Assembly (NCBI RefSeq): GCF_014190875.1
Contig: NZ_JACHVS010000002.1
Location: 186,001-250,000 of the forward strand
DNA from: Paeniglutamicibacter cryotolerans
GTDB lineage: Bacteria; Actinomycetota; Actinomycetes; Actinomycetales; Micrococcaceae
DNA: 64,000 nucleotides
Direction: 5' to 3'
The notes below the pieces were generated by a model. The model saw only the letters and a program-made list of their open reading frames with translations, had not been told where the DNA came from and searched no databases. The position numbers and the translations under genes were made by a program. Shown piece after piece: positions 40,807 to 50,417 of the stretch; the first letter of the stretch is position 1, and every line of letters starts with the position of its first letter.

Positions 40807-41821
40807 ATGATTGATTCCAAGGGGTGACAGCGCGGGCAAGGGTGTCCAGAATCGAGATGTAATACCCAACATTCGAACCTGGAGAGTTCCGATGGCTCCC
40901 GATCTGGACACCCTTGCAACAGCACTGTACGCCTGCGCGGACGACTTTCTGAAGGCCAATCCGCACCTGCTCCCGTGGCGTCCGGCCATCGGCTTCGGGC
41001 CCCGGATCAGCGACGCCGAACTGGTCACCATCGCGGTCCTCCAGGCCCTGCTCGGCTTCACCTCCGAACGCCGCTGGCTCCGCCAATCCCATAACGACCT
41101 GCGCCGATGGTTCCCGGACCTGCCCCAACAACCCGGATACAACAAACGGCTGCGGAAGCTGGGCGGGACCCTGCAGGCTCTCAACGAACACCTGGCCCAC
41201 ACCACCGGGCTCTGGTCCGATGAGCTGTGGCTCGCCGATTCCACCCCTGTGGAATGCGGGCGCTCCCACACCACGGCCCACCGCTCCGAACTGGCCGGCT
41301 GGGCCGAATACGGGTACTGCGCCTCGCATTCACGGTGGTTCTGGGGGCTGCGCCTGCACCTGCTGTGCACCCCGACCGGACTGCCGGTCGGCTACGCGCT
41401 GACCGGGGCGAAGGCCGATGAGCGTGAGACCCTGCTGGGCATCCTGGAAAACCTGCCCACCCCGGTGGAGCCGGGACAGATCATCATCGCGGACAAGAAC
41501 TACTACGGGAAGGCCTTCGAGCAGGACCTCTCCGAGGCCGGGATCACCCTGGTCCGTCCGACCCGTCAAGGTGAGAAACCCCGTCCCGGAAAGAGTCTGC
41601 TCAAGCCACTGCGTCAGGTCATCGAGTCAATCAACGACACCCTCAAGGGCCAGCTGGACCTGGAGGCCCATGGCGGGAGGACCATCGCCGGGGTCACCGT
41701 GCGGGTCCTGCAACGCATCCTCGCGCTGACCGTGGCCATCTGGCACAACCTGAACACCGGTTCCCATCCACTGCGGTCGCTGACCGCCTATGACCATGAA
41801 CCCTTGGAATCAATCATCTAG
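40803..41821 (+). mobile_element. 1011-bp IS982-like insertion sequence with CTAG target duplication
   Basis: The element spans 40807-41817. Terminal inverted repeats of 17 bp (ATGATTGATTCCAAGGG at 40807-40823; its exact complement at 41801-41817) are flanked by CTAG on both sides (40803-40806 and 41818-41821), read as a 4-bp target duplication. It carries one DDE transposase gene. The left copy of CTAG holds the sdhB stop codon and the right copy holds the transposase stop codon. The perfect repeats and intact gene indicate a recent, potentially active insertion. Confidence 0.9.
40892..41821 (+). CDS. IS982-like DDE transposase
   Basis: A 309-residue transposase. The N-terminal helical region (SDAELVTIAVLQALLGFTSE) binds DNA. 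Catalytic acids fit LWLADSTPVECG (Asp1), IIIADKNYYGKAFE (Asp2) and the C-terminal LRQVIESINDTLKGQL (Glu, in the usual R-x4-E context). WFWGLRLHLLCTPTGLPVGY is characteristic of actinobacterial proteins annotated IS982 family. I cannot exclude an IS5-group assignment, since a CTAG duplication also fits IS5 (YTAR). The start ATG 40892 follows TGGAGA. The TAG stop is borrowed from the target duplication, so the element has no stop of its own in this frame. Confidence 0.88.
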   Translation: MAPDLDTLATALYACADDFLKANPHLLPWRPAIGFGPRISDAELVTIAVLQALLGFTSERRWLRQSHNDLRRWFPDLPQQPGYNKRLRKLGGTLQALNEHLAHTTGLWSDELWLADSTPVECGRSHTTAHRSELAGWAEYGYCASHSRWFWGLRLHLLCTPTGLPVGYALTGAKADERETLLGILENLPTPVEPGQIIIADKNYYGKAFEQDLSEAGITLVRPTRQGEKPRPGKSLLKPLRQVIESINDTLKGQLDLEAHGGRTIAGVTVRVLQRILALTVAIWHNLNTGSHPLRSLTAYDHEPLESII

Positions 41822-42019
41822 GCTGCCCGGTGTCCTGCGCCCTGGGTATCGCGGGTAGGCAAGGCCTGCTGATTCAACACCAAGGCACCGATGCGGGCTC
41901 ATGCATCGCGTCGATCGGATCGGAGCCGGTCATGGGCAGAAGATGGAGCCGGTGCCCGAAGCGCGGGTTTCCCGGCGTGGGAGATGGTGGCCTGGAACCG
42001 GGAAAAGCGTGCTAAATCG

Positions 42020-42046
42020 TTGACCGGGCATCCTCGGCGGTACGAT
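42020..42046 (+). promoter_or_regulatory. Candidate dxs promoter
   Basis: TTGACC (42020-42025) and TACGAT (42041-42046) lie upstream of dxs, leaving a 35-base leader. The 15-bp spacing is shorter than optimal, so this is tentative. The 190 bp between the insertion sequence and this point show no gene. Confidence 0.35.
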
Positions 42047-42081
42047 TAACTGATTATTGCCGCTTCGAAAGGACTGCCTCC

Positions 42082-44049
42082 GTGCGACTGCTTGAGACCA
42101 TTCATGAGCCGCGTGACCTGCGTGCCCTATCCATGGTCCAAATGCAGGAGCTCGCAGCCGAGGTGCGCACCTTCCTGATCGACAACGTCGCCCGTACCGG
42201 AGGGCACTTGGGGCCGAACCTGGGCGTGGTGGAACTGACCATGGGCATTCATCGGATCTTCGATTCCCCCCGTGACTCGGTCATCTTCGATACCGGCCAC
42301 CAGTCCTACGTGCACAAGCTGCTGACCGGCCGCCAGGACTTCGCTACGCTGCGCCAGCAGGGCGGGCTTTCGGGATACCCCGACCGGGCCGAATCGGTGC
42401 ACGACATCGTCGAGTCCTCCCATGCTTCCTCATCGCTGTCCTGGGCCGACGGAATCTCCCGCGCCCGCAAGCTCACCGGCGAGGGCGACCGCTACGTGGT
42501 GGCCCTGGTCGGCGACGGTGCGCTGACCGGCGGCATGGCCTGGGAAGCGGTGAACAATATCGCGGCCGACAAGGACCGCCGGGTGGTCATCGTGGTCAAC
42601 GACAACGGCCGTTCCTACGCCCCGACCATCGGGGGGCTGGCCGACCAGCTGGCCGGACTTCGCCGGAACCTGGACAAGGTGCGCACCAACCGCGCCTACG
42701 AAGACACGATGGACTGGTGGAAGGGCCGCCTGAAGGACGGTGGCGCCGTGGGCAAGTTCGCCTACAAGTCGCTGCATGCCACCAAGAAGGGCATCAAGGA
42801 CTGGTGGGCGCCGCAGGGACTTTTCGAGGACCTGGGCATGAAGTACATCGGCCCGATCGATGGGCATAACCAGGCGGCGGTGGAAGAGGCGCTGCAGCAG
42901 GCCAAGAACTACGCCGGACCCGTGATCGTGCATGCTATGACGGAGAAGGGCCGTGGCTACGCCCCGGCGCGTGCCAACGAGGCCGACCAGTTCCACGCCG
43001 TCGGTGTCATCGACCCCGAAACCGGCGAACCCGTGGCGACGGCCTCGGCGCAGTCCTGGACCAGCGTCTTTGGCGATGAAATTGCCGCGATCGCCGACGA
43101 GCGTGCCGAGATCGTCGCCATTACCGGTGCGATGCTGCAGCCGGTCGGGCTCAAGAAGATGGCCGAACGCCACCCGGAGCGCGTCTTCGACGTCGGCATC
43201 GCCGAACAACACGCAATGACCTCCGCCGCCGGCATGGCCTTTGGCGGCCTGCACCCGGTGGTTGCCGTCTATGCGACGTTCCTGAACCGCGCGTTCGACC
43301 AGCTGTTGATGGACGTGGCACTGCACAAGGCCGGCGTCACCATCGTGCTGGATCGTGCCGGCGTCACCGGACCCGACGGGCCCAGCCACCACGGCATGTG
43401 GGACATGTCGCTGGTGCAGATCATCCCCGGGCTCCACCTTGCCGCGCCGCGCGATGCGCAACGGCTGCGTGAAGAACTGCGCGAGGCGGTTGCCATCTCC
43501 GACGCGCCATCGGTCGTGCGCTTCTCCAAGGGCTCCGTCGGGCCAGAGGTCAAAGCGCTGGAGCGCCTGCACGATGGGGTCGAGGTACTGGCCCGCTTTG
43601 GTGAATCGGCCGAACGCGATGTGTTGATCGTTTCCGTCGGCGGCATGGCCGAGCTCTCGCTGGATGTTGCATCCAGGCTGCACGCCCATGGCATTACCGT
43701 CACTGTAGTGGATCCACGCTGGGTACTTCCTGTGCCGCGCTCGATCATCGGGCTTGCCGCCCGCCACCGAATCGTCGTCTGCATCGAGGACGGGGTGAAG
43801 GCCGGCGGAGTCGGCTCGCGCATCCGCCAGGAAATGCGTAGTGCGGGCGTTGATACGGCGCTGAACGAGGTGGGTCTTCCCACCGAGTTCCTGGCCCACG
43901 GTTCCCGCTCGCAAGTGCTCGAACGCGTCGGGCTCACCGCCGCCCAGGTCGCCGGCGACACGCTGGCCCAGGTGCTGGGCACCAAGGTCCCCTTCGCTCG
44001 TCCGTTGCCGGGACACGACTTGCCCACCGGACAGATCCCGCAGCTGTGA
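42082..44049 (+). CDS. dxs: 1-deoxy-D-xylulose-5-phosphate synthase
   Basis: A 655-residue thiamine-diphosphate enzyme that condenses pyruvate and glyceraldehyde-3-phosphate, the first step of the MEP isoprenoid pathway. Visible features are the N-terminal [20 protein letters not shown], the ThDP/Mg motif [20 protein letters not shown] (about residues 140-160), the transketolase pyrimidine-binding region [20 protein letters not shown] (about 370-390) with its catalytic Glu, and a C-terminal transketolase domain. The GTG start follows GAAAGGAC. Its stop overlaps the DUF402 gene start (GTGA). Confidence 0.98.
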   Translation: MRLLETIHEPRDLRALSMVQMQELAAEVRTFLIDNVARTGGHLGPNLGVVELTMGIHRIFDSPRDSVIFDTGHQSYVHKLLTGRQDFATLRQQGGLSGYPDRAESVHDIVESSHASSSLSWADGISRARKLTGEGDRYVVALVGDGALTGGMAWEAVNNIAADKDRRVVIVVNDNGRSYAPTIGGLADQLAGLRRNLDKVRTNRAYEDTMDWWKGRLKDGGAVGKFAYKSLHATKKGIKDWWAPQGLFEDLGMKYIGPIDGHNQAAVEEALQQAKNYAGPVIVHAMTEKGRGYAPARANEADQFHAVGVIDPETGEPVATASAQSWTSVFGDEIAAIADERAEIVAITGAMLQPVGLKKMAERHPERVFDVGIAEQHAMTSAAGMAFGGLHPVVAVYATFLNRAFDQLLMDVALHKAGVTIVLDRAGVTGPDGPSHHGMWDMSLVQIIPGLHLAAPRDAQRLREELREAVAISDAPSVVRFSKGSVGPEVKALERLHDGVEVLARFGESAERDVLIVSVGGMAELSLDVASRLHAHGITVTVVDPRWVLPVPRSIIGLAARHRIVVCIEDGVKAGGVGSRIRQEMRSAGVDTALNEVGLPTEFLAHGSRSQVLERVGLTAAQVAGDTLAQVLGTKVPFARPLPGHDLPTGQIPQL

Positions 44050-44657
44050 GCCTGCCACCGTCCGTCCCCACGGGACTGCCCCGTGAACCCCAGGACGCGG
44101 TCCCGGGGGAGCTGGTGATTGCCCGCGCTTGGAAGTACGACGGTTCGGCCCATTGGGTCGTTCCCGGCAGCTATCTGGGTGCCGACGAACACGGACACTG
44201 GTTCCTGCAATCGGAAGGCGCACTGGTCTCCCGTCCGGGATACGGCTTCTATGCAGCCTCGGACGCGATCTGCCTGATCCCTGCCTCCGGGCAGTGGCTG
44301 GGCACGTTCTACGACCACCGGCACCCCGGGAATCTGCGCACCTATCTCGACCTTTCCACCGAGATCGGCTGGCGCCGCATGTCCCACGGCGGCTGGGAGG
44401 TCAACTCCGTGGACATGGACCTGGATGTGGTGCGCTCCACCGACAAGGGCCTGTTCATCGACGACGAGGACGAGTTCGAAGAACACGCTGCTGCATACGG
44501 CTACCCCGGTGAGTTGGTGTCCACGATCAGGCATGAAGCCGAGAGATTGCTCGAATCCGTTCGCGGATGTCGGGCGCCGTTCAATGAGACAGTCGATTCC
44601 TGGTTCGCGAGATCCCTGAACTACCCCCGAAACCATCAACAATCCAAGGAGAACTAG
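44046..44657 (+). CDS. DUF402 domain-containing protein
   Basis: A 203-residue protein. The conserved core includes [20 protein letters not shown], then [20 protein letters not shown] and [30 protein letters not shown] with several metal-binding Asp/Glu. The family includes nucleoside di/triphosphate and FomD-type phosphohydrolases; hydrolase activity is inferred. It is translationally coupled to dxs by a four-base overlap and followed after two bases by the next gene, so the three form an operon. Confidence 0.85.
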   Translation: MSLPPSVPTGLPREPQDAVPGELVIARAWKYDGSAHWVVPGSYLGADEHGHWFLQSEGALVSRPGYGFYAASDAICLIPASGQWLGTFYDHRHPGNLRTYLDLSTEIGWRRMSHGGWEVNSVDMDLDVVRSTDKGLFIDDEDEFEEHAAAYGYPGELVSTIRHEAERLLESVRGCRAPFNETVDSWFARSLNYPRNHQQSKEN

Positions 44658-44659
44658 GC

Positions 44660-45232
44660 ATGGCGATTATCCGCACCTACATGCGTGACGAAGAATCAGT
44701 GCTGCATTTCCGCGAGGCCTGGTACGAGACCTTCGAAGATGAGGAACTGGGACAGTTCGTGGTCAACCACGGAGTCGTCGGGCACATGTCCAAGACCGAG
44801 GAAGCCAAGGACGTCGATGACGAGACCGCGGCAACGCTGCTGGCGGCGTTTGGCGAACAGTGCACCGAGGACGGCTTTGCCGCACTGACCCCTGAAGAGC
44901 AGCATTGGGTGGTCATCCAATATGCGCTGAAGTCGGATGACGGAACCGAGCGCGACCGTCGCCTGCGCGACACCGCCATCGAGGCACTGACCGGTCATCT
45001 GGCCTGGCGGGGCCTGGGTACTGTCGAGTCCAGTGACTTTGCCCCGCGCAAGCTGAACATCCGCATCCTCAGCCCCGAGGTGAACAAGTGCGTATCGGCG
45101 ATCAAGACCTGCCTGCGTGAAGGCAAGTTCGACTTCACGAAGCTGACCATCGCCGCAGCGCCGTATGGTGACCCGGAAGCCTTCAAGCAGAAGCACCCGA
45201 TGCCGGCCAAGGGCACCTTCAGCCTCCTCTAA
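44660..45232 (+). CDS. Hypothetical protein, dxs-operon
   Basis: A 190-residue acidic soluble protein, MAIIRTYMRDEESVLHFREA. I do not recognise a named family. It has no signal peptide or membrane helix. WYETFEDEELGQFVVNHGVVGH and the middle DETAATLLAAFGEQCTEDGF look globular, with a basic C-terminal third (LNIRILSPEVNKCVSAIKTC). AAGGAG precedes the ATG. Third gene of the dxs-DUF402 operon. Confidence 0.75.
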   Translation: MAIIRTYMRDEESVLHFREAWYETFEDEELGQFVVNHGVVGHMSKTEEAKDVDDETAATLLAAFGEQCTEDGFAALTPEEQHWVVIQYALKSDDGTERDRRLRDTAIEALTGHLAWRGLGTVESSDFAPRKLNIRILSPEVNKCVSAIKTCLREGKFDFTKLTIAAAPYGDPEAFKQKHPMPAKGTFSLL

Positions 45233-45250
45233 ATCGTTCGCGTAGTAGAC

Positions 45251-45287
45251 CGGCCGCCGGCAGGGGAAGAACCCCAGCTGGCGGCCG
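45251..45287. terminator. Hairpin after the dxs operon
   Basis: CGGCCGCC (45251-45258) pairs with GGCGGCCG (45280-45287), with an inner GGGG/CCCC stem (45263-45266, 45272-45275) after a small internal loop. No T-tract. Probably a terminator or mRNA 3' structure. Confidence 0.45.
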
Positions 45288-45322
45288 ATATGGTATTGCC
45301 CCCACAAGCAAGGAGACATTCC

Positions 45323-45592
45323 ATGACCACCCAGATTCCGGTCCGATCAACTACTGCGGCAGATTCGAAGGCCTGGCCGTTCATTGCCCTAGCAGTGCTC
45401 GGCATCTCCATTTCGCTGATGTATATCAACGACAACAGCTTCCTGCTCGTTCCGCCCATGCTGGTAACCGTGATTTCAGCCTTGAGGGTTCGAGGCAACA
45501 AGTGGTAACTGCTTCCCCTGGTGCTGGGTGCCATTGCTGTACTTTTCATGCTTTTCGCATTGATTAGCTCGTGGGTGGGTTTCTCCGCCTAG
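45323..45592 (+). pseudogene. Small membrane protein gene with an in-frame TAA
   Basis: The frame from ATG 45323 (AAGGAG upstream) gives 61 residues with two hydrophobic segments (AWPFIALAVLGISISLMYIN and FLLVPPMLVTVISAL), ending ...RVRGNKW at TAA 45506-45508. Reading on in the same frame immediately gives LLPLVLGAIAVLFMLFALIS SWVGFSA and TAG at 45590-45592, a third membrane helix. The codon is most simply a nonsense change (for example Tyr to stop) truncating an 89-residue three-helix protein. The 61-residue product may still be made. Confidence 0.6.
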
Positions 45593-45702
45593 TGGTGCGA
45601 TTCTGGCTCCGATGGAGCTGACAGTCGACTCGATGCCCCGATCGACTGGTGGTAGGCGGTGTGACGACATGCAGCAGGAGTATCGGCATGGGCATGGTTG
45701 GG

Positions 45703-45733
45703 CCCCCGGTTCCGGAAGGAACCGGGGGTTTTT
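45703..45733 (+). terminator. Rho-independent terminator
   Basis: CCCCCGGTTCC (45703-45713), loop GGAA, GGAACCGGGGG (45718-45728), then TTTTT. It ends plus-strand transcription from the small membrane gene and faces the DUF222 gene. Confidence 0.92.
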
Positions 45734-45753
45734 CCGTGGAGCGGGGTGGGTTT

Positions 45754-47103
45754 TCAGTTCCGGGTGTGTGTTCCGGGCAGGGGCGGGGCGATGGAGCGGT
45801 AGGTCTTCCCGGCGGGAGTAGTGATTTCGAAGCCGTGGCGGATGCCGGGGATCACGCGTTCAGTGAAACCGGTGGTTTCCTTGGTCTGGTTGCACCAGGC
45901 GCAGCGGCCGGCGCCGTTGGCGGCGGTGGTCTTGCCGCCGAGGGCTGCTTGGTGGATGTGGTCGTAGTGGCCGATGGGGTGGTTGCATCCGGGGGTGGCG
46001 CAGATCTGGTCGCGGACTCTGATGAACTGGGCGAGTCCGCGGGGGTAGGTGCGGCGGGTGGAGTCCATGTTCAGGAGGTCTCCGGTGCCCGGTGCGGTGT
46101 AGAGGCGGCGGATCCAGCGGGTGGCTTTGGCGTCGTGGTCATCGCCGCGGATCAGGTCCCGGGCCCAGGGGGAGGGGACAGACCCGTAGCCTTGGAGGTA
46201 GGCCGGTTCGGTGTCTCCTTCGAAGAGGGAGCGATCGGTCATCACCAGTGCGATCTCCAGGGCCGGCGCCTGGGTGCCGGTGCCGGTGAGTAGTTCGTAG
46301 AAGTGGTCGGTGCGGATCTGTTCCCGGGTGCGCCCGGCGCCTTGGCCGGTGGCCAGGGCGGAGTCGGTAAGGTCGTTCAGGACGGCCTCGATAAGCAGGC
46401 CCTGTTCAACGGGGAGCATGCCGGTGAGGTGCATCATGGCGTGGGGTGCGGGGTAGAGGGTGACGTAGCGTTTTTGGCGGGCCGTTTCGGCCTTGGCGAG
46501 CAGGTCGCGGGGGTCCAGTTCCTGGGCAAGGGTGCGCACGCAGTTGGACAGGGCCTTGGCTCCCTGTCCGGTGAAGTCCTCGGGGTGGGCGTGGAGCCGG
46601 GCGTCGATCTCGGCGCGGGTGTCGTGGTCGAGGTGGCGGACCTCGTGGGCGAGGGTCAGGGCCTGGTCTTCGGTGAAGCCTCCGCGGGTGAGGTGGGCCA
46701 GGGTCAGGGGTAGGTCTTCGATGAGGATGCGCGAGCAGCGTAGGTGGCGCAGGCCCTCGATGGGGGCTTCGTGGCGGGCGAGGGCGATTTGGGTTCCGAC
46801 GCCGCGGCCCAGGGCGTCGGGGGTGCTGCCGTGGAGGGCCTGGGTGGTGCGGGCGGCGACGTCCAGGGCGAGGGTGGCGTGGGTTTCCAGGGCGGCGAGG
46901 GCGGCCTTGGTTTCTTCGATGCCGGCGATCAGTTCCACGATTTCGGCTTCGGCGGCCGGGGTGTGACCCAGGCCCGGGATCAGGGTACGGGCGGTGCTGG
47001 TGAGTGTCATGATCTCGGTGAGCAGGGCGGTGGCGGGGAGGGGAGTCCCGGGGGCCGGTGGGTCCGTCGGGTTCGCGGCGGTGGTTTTCCGTGCCTTGAA
47101 CAT
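45754..47103 (-). CDS. DUF222 / 13E12-repeat HNH endonuclease-like protein
   Basis: A 449-residue protein. Residues about 30-330 are a DUF222 domain (ALAALETHATLALDVAARTT, GGFTEDQALTLAHEVRHLDH). The C-terminus is an HNH nuclease with CATPGCNHPIGHYDHIHQAA and CAWCNQTKE. This family is multicopy in actinobacteria and its role is unclear, possibly linked to mobile introns or elements. An insertion sequence lies directly upstream of the ATG (four bases from its target duplication). With it removed, the frame continues upstream as MEIIRSKNIPIVGTQSYTSS (start would be GTG 48568), so the present start may not be original and the native promoter is displaced by 1.4 kb. Confidence 0.85.
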   Translation of the reverse strand: MFKARKTTAANPTDPPAPGTPLPATALLTEIMTLTSTARTLIPGLGHTPAAEAEIVELIAGIEETKAALAALETHATLALDVAARTTQALHGSTPDALGRGVGTQIALARHEAPIEGLRHLRCSRILIEDLPLTLAHLTRGGFTEDQALTLAHEVRHLDHDTRAEIDARLHAHPEDFTGQGAKALSNCVRTLAQELDPRDLLAKAETARQKRYVTLYPAPHAMMHLTGMLPVEQGLLIEAVLNDLTDSALATGQGAGRTREQIRTDHFYELLTGTGTQAPALEIALVMTDRSLFEGDTEPAYLQGYGSVPSPWARDLIRGDDHDAKATRWIRRLYTAPGTGDLLNMDSTRRTYPRGLAQFIRVRDQICATPGCNHPIGHYDHIHQAALGGKTTAANGAGRCAWCNQTKETTGFTERVIPGIRHGFEITTPAGKTYRSIAPPLPGTHTRN

Positions 47104-47106
47104 GGA

Positions 47107-48519
47107 ACTAGTGTCGGCCTTACGATTCCAGTGAGATGGTTTCGGCGTAAAATCAAGCCATGGCTGGAGAAATCCCGGCTTGTCCCCGTGGGCATCTCGA
47201 TGGCCGGGTCGTGCGTGACGGTCTGCAAAAAGACGGAGGCCGGCCCCGGCAACGCTGGCGGTGTAACCTCCCGGGAGGTTCCTACCACCGCTTCCTCGGC
47301 GTGGTCAGCCGGACGCGTGCAGACCACGAAACGTGCGTCGAATGTGAGAGCCATCTGGCACCCCATGAAGGACCCGCAGCTCCCGCACAGTTTGAATACC
47401 TGATCCGTGAAATCGCTGCGGCCCTTGTTGATATCGGCCGCGGAAGCACCTATATCGATGCCGCACGGCGCGTACGGATGCAGGCCTCCGGCAATACTCC
47501 CGCCCAGGGGCAAAAGCTTCTGCATAACGGCCAAACCGTGGCTGATTGGGTGGCTGATTTTGTCCCCGTGGTGGCCGCGGCCCAGGCCCCCGTGCGGTGG
47601 CCGACAATCCTCGTTCTGGACTCGAAGACGTTCTGGTGGCATGCCGCCGGGGAATTCACGGACCGGACCGCCCTCTATACGGTCCTGGCGGCCTACGGCT
47701 ATGACCGGAACGGCAAAAACGGGCAGCTGTGGCGGTTGGAGGCCCACCCCGCGCGCACGACCGCCGCCTGGGGTGAGTTCCTCGATCGCTTTCCGGGGAC
47801 CCCGCTGTCCATCGTTGCCGACGAGGATCCCGGTATTCGGGCCGCGATCATCAAGCGCTGGGGCGCCTTGTTCTGGCTGGAGCGCTACCACGCGTGCGAA
47901 CACCACCTGTATGCCAGCGGGAGGGCAACGTTGGAACGGACCGTCGGGTCCGGTGTTTTACGGGAGCTGTTCCACGGTGCACTGAACGATATCCATCGGT
48001 GGGATGCGTTCGAAACCGCGGTTCAGGAGTCGGGCCTGCTGGCCATCCAGACCTGGGTCGGTGGCCACGGCCAGCAGATCCGCCGACAAGCCGGACGCCG
48101 GGAGGCGATCGCGCCGATCTATACCAACGGTGCGTTGGAAAGCGTTTTCGTCCGGGTGAAGAAATGCATCGGAGACCGGGCCTTGTCCTTCCGCAATCGT
48201 GCCCGGTTGAACCTGTTGCTGGAGTTGATGAGGTTGCGGGAGCTGCGGGCCGACAACGCCGGTGATTACGCCATGGCGATCCGTGCGCACTTGCTAGCCA
48301 ACCAGGGACACCCGCAGCGCAGGTATCGCGACATCTGCGATCGGCGGGTCACCCCGGACGGAAGGAAAGCCGAAAACAGTCTGTGGTCCGCGGCGGCCCA
48401 GCTGAGATTGCAGGCCCGGGCCGAGGTGAAAGCGGCAGCCCGGCGGCGCATCGCCGACGGTCCATCCGCAACCGAAATCGACGGGTCCATCTCACTGGAA
48501 TCGTAAGGCCGACTAGTGT
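47107..48519 (+). mobile_element. 1397-bp insertion sequence with 8-bp target duplication
   Basis: The element spans 47115-48511. Its 25-bp terminal inverted repeats (47115-47139 and 48487-48511) are exact complements, beginning CGGCCTTACGATTCC. The 8-bp duplication ACTAGTGT flanks it at 47107-47114 and 48512-48519. One transposase gene fills it, with its TAA stop inside the right repeat. Perfect ends and duplication indicate a recent insertion, here into the 5' end or promoter region of the DUF222 gene. Confidence 0.93.
47160..48506 (+). CDS. Transposase (IS256/IS1249- or ISL3-like)
   Basis: A 448-residue transposase. The N-terminus has a zinc-ribbon-like CPRGHLDGRVVRDGLQKDGG ... RQRWRC. 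A DDE core fits ILVLDSKTFWWH, LSIVADEDPGIRAAI and NGALESVFVRVKKCIG, with the C/H signature FWLERYHACEHHLY between. The 8-bp duplication, 25-bp repeats and C..H element fit the IS256 or ISL3 groups; I cannot decide without comparison. There is no ribosome-binding site before ATG 47160, 45 bases inside the left end. The stop lies in the right inverted repeat. Confidence 0.82.
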   Translation: MAGEIPACPRGHLDGRVVRDGLQKDGGRPRQRWRCNLPGGSYHRFLGVVSRTRADHETCVECESHLAPHEGPAAPAQFEYLIREIAAALVDIGRGSTYIDAARRVRMQASGNTPAQGQKLLHNGQTVADWVADFVPVVAAAQAPVRWPTILVLDSKTFWWHAAGEFTDRTALYTVLAAYGYDRNGKNGQLWRLEAHPARTTAAWGEFLDRFPGTPLSIVADEDPGIRAAIIKRWGALFWLERYHACEHHLYASGRATLERTVGSGVLRELFHGALNDIHRWDAFETAVQESGLLAIQTWVGGHGQQIRRQAGRREAIAPIYTNGALESVFVRVKKCIGDRALSFRNRARLNLLLELMRLRELRADNAGDYAMAIRAHLLANQGHPQRRYRDICDRRVTPDGRKAENSLWSAAAQLRLQARAEVKAAARRRIADGPSATEIDGSISLES

Positions 48520-48742
48520 ACGACTGGGTGCCGACAATTGGAATGTTTTTGGAACGTATGATCTCCACATGAAATTCTGTGAAAAGTCAGGTCAAGTTGG
48601 ATTTTTGGGTTATCCACATCACTGTGTGGGATGAGGTGACGAGATGGTTCGGGTCTGCATGTTCGAATGGAACATTGGTGGACGATGAGTGGACCGGGTA
48701 GACCCCCTCGGGGATGGCTCATTCGGGGGAGGGTGATGCAAA
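48520..48742. other. AT-richer intergenic stretch, former upstream region of the DUF222 gene
   Basis: The 223 bp between the insertion sequence and the argG terminator are clearly lower in GC than the rest of the window, especially 48525-48640 (runs such as TTTTTGG and GGATTTTTGGG). No supported gene is present. Before the insertion this was the 5' side of the minus-strand DUF222 gene, so it probably contains its promoter and perhaps its first twenty codons. Confidence 0.5.
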
Positions 48743-48795
48743 AGGCCGTGGCCGGTATCCCTGCCCCAGCGGGGTAGGGATGCCGGCCACGGCCT
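48743..48795 (-). terminator. Long hairpin terminator of argG
   Basis: About 25 bp on each arm pair (AGGCCGTGGCCGG at 48743-48755 with CCGGCCACGGCCT at 48783-48795, continuing inward with two G-U pairs) around AGC. On the minus strand TTT follows the stem. It lies 16 bases past the argG stop. Confidence 0.9.
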
Positions 48796-48810
48796 GTGGT
48801 TCCTGGGACC

Positions 48811-50415
<1,605 letters not shown>

Positions 50416-50417
50416 TC

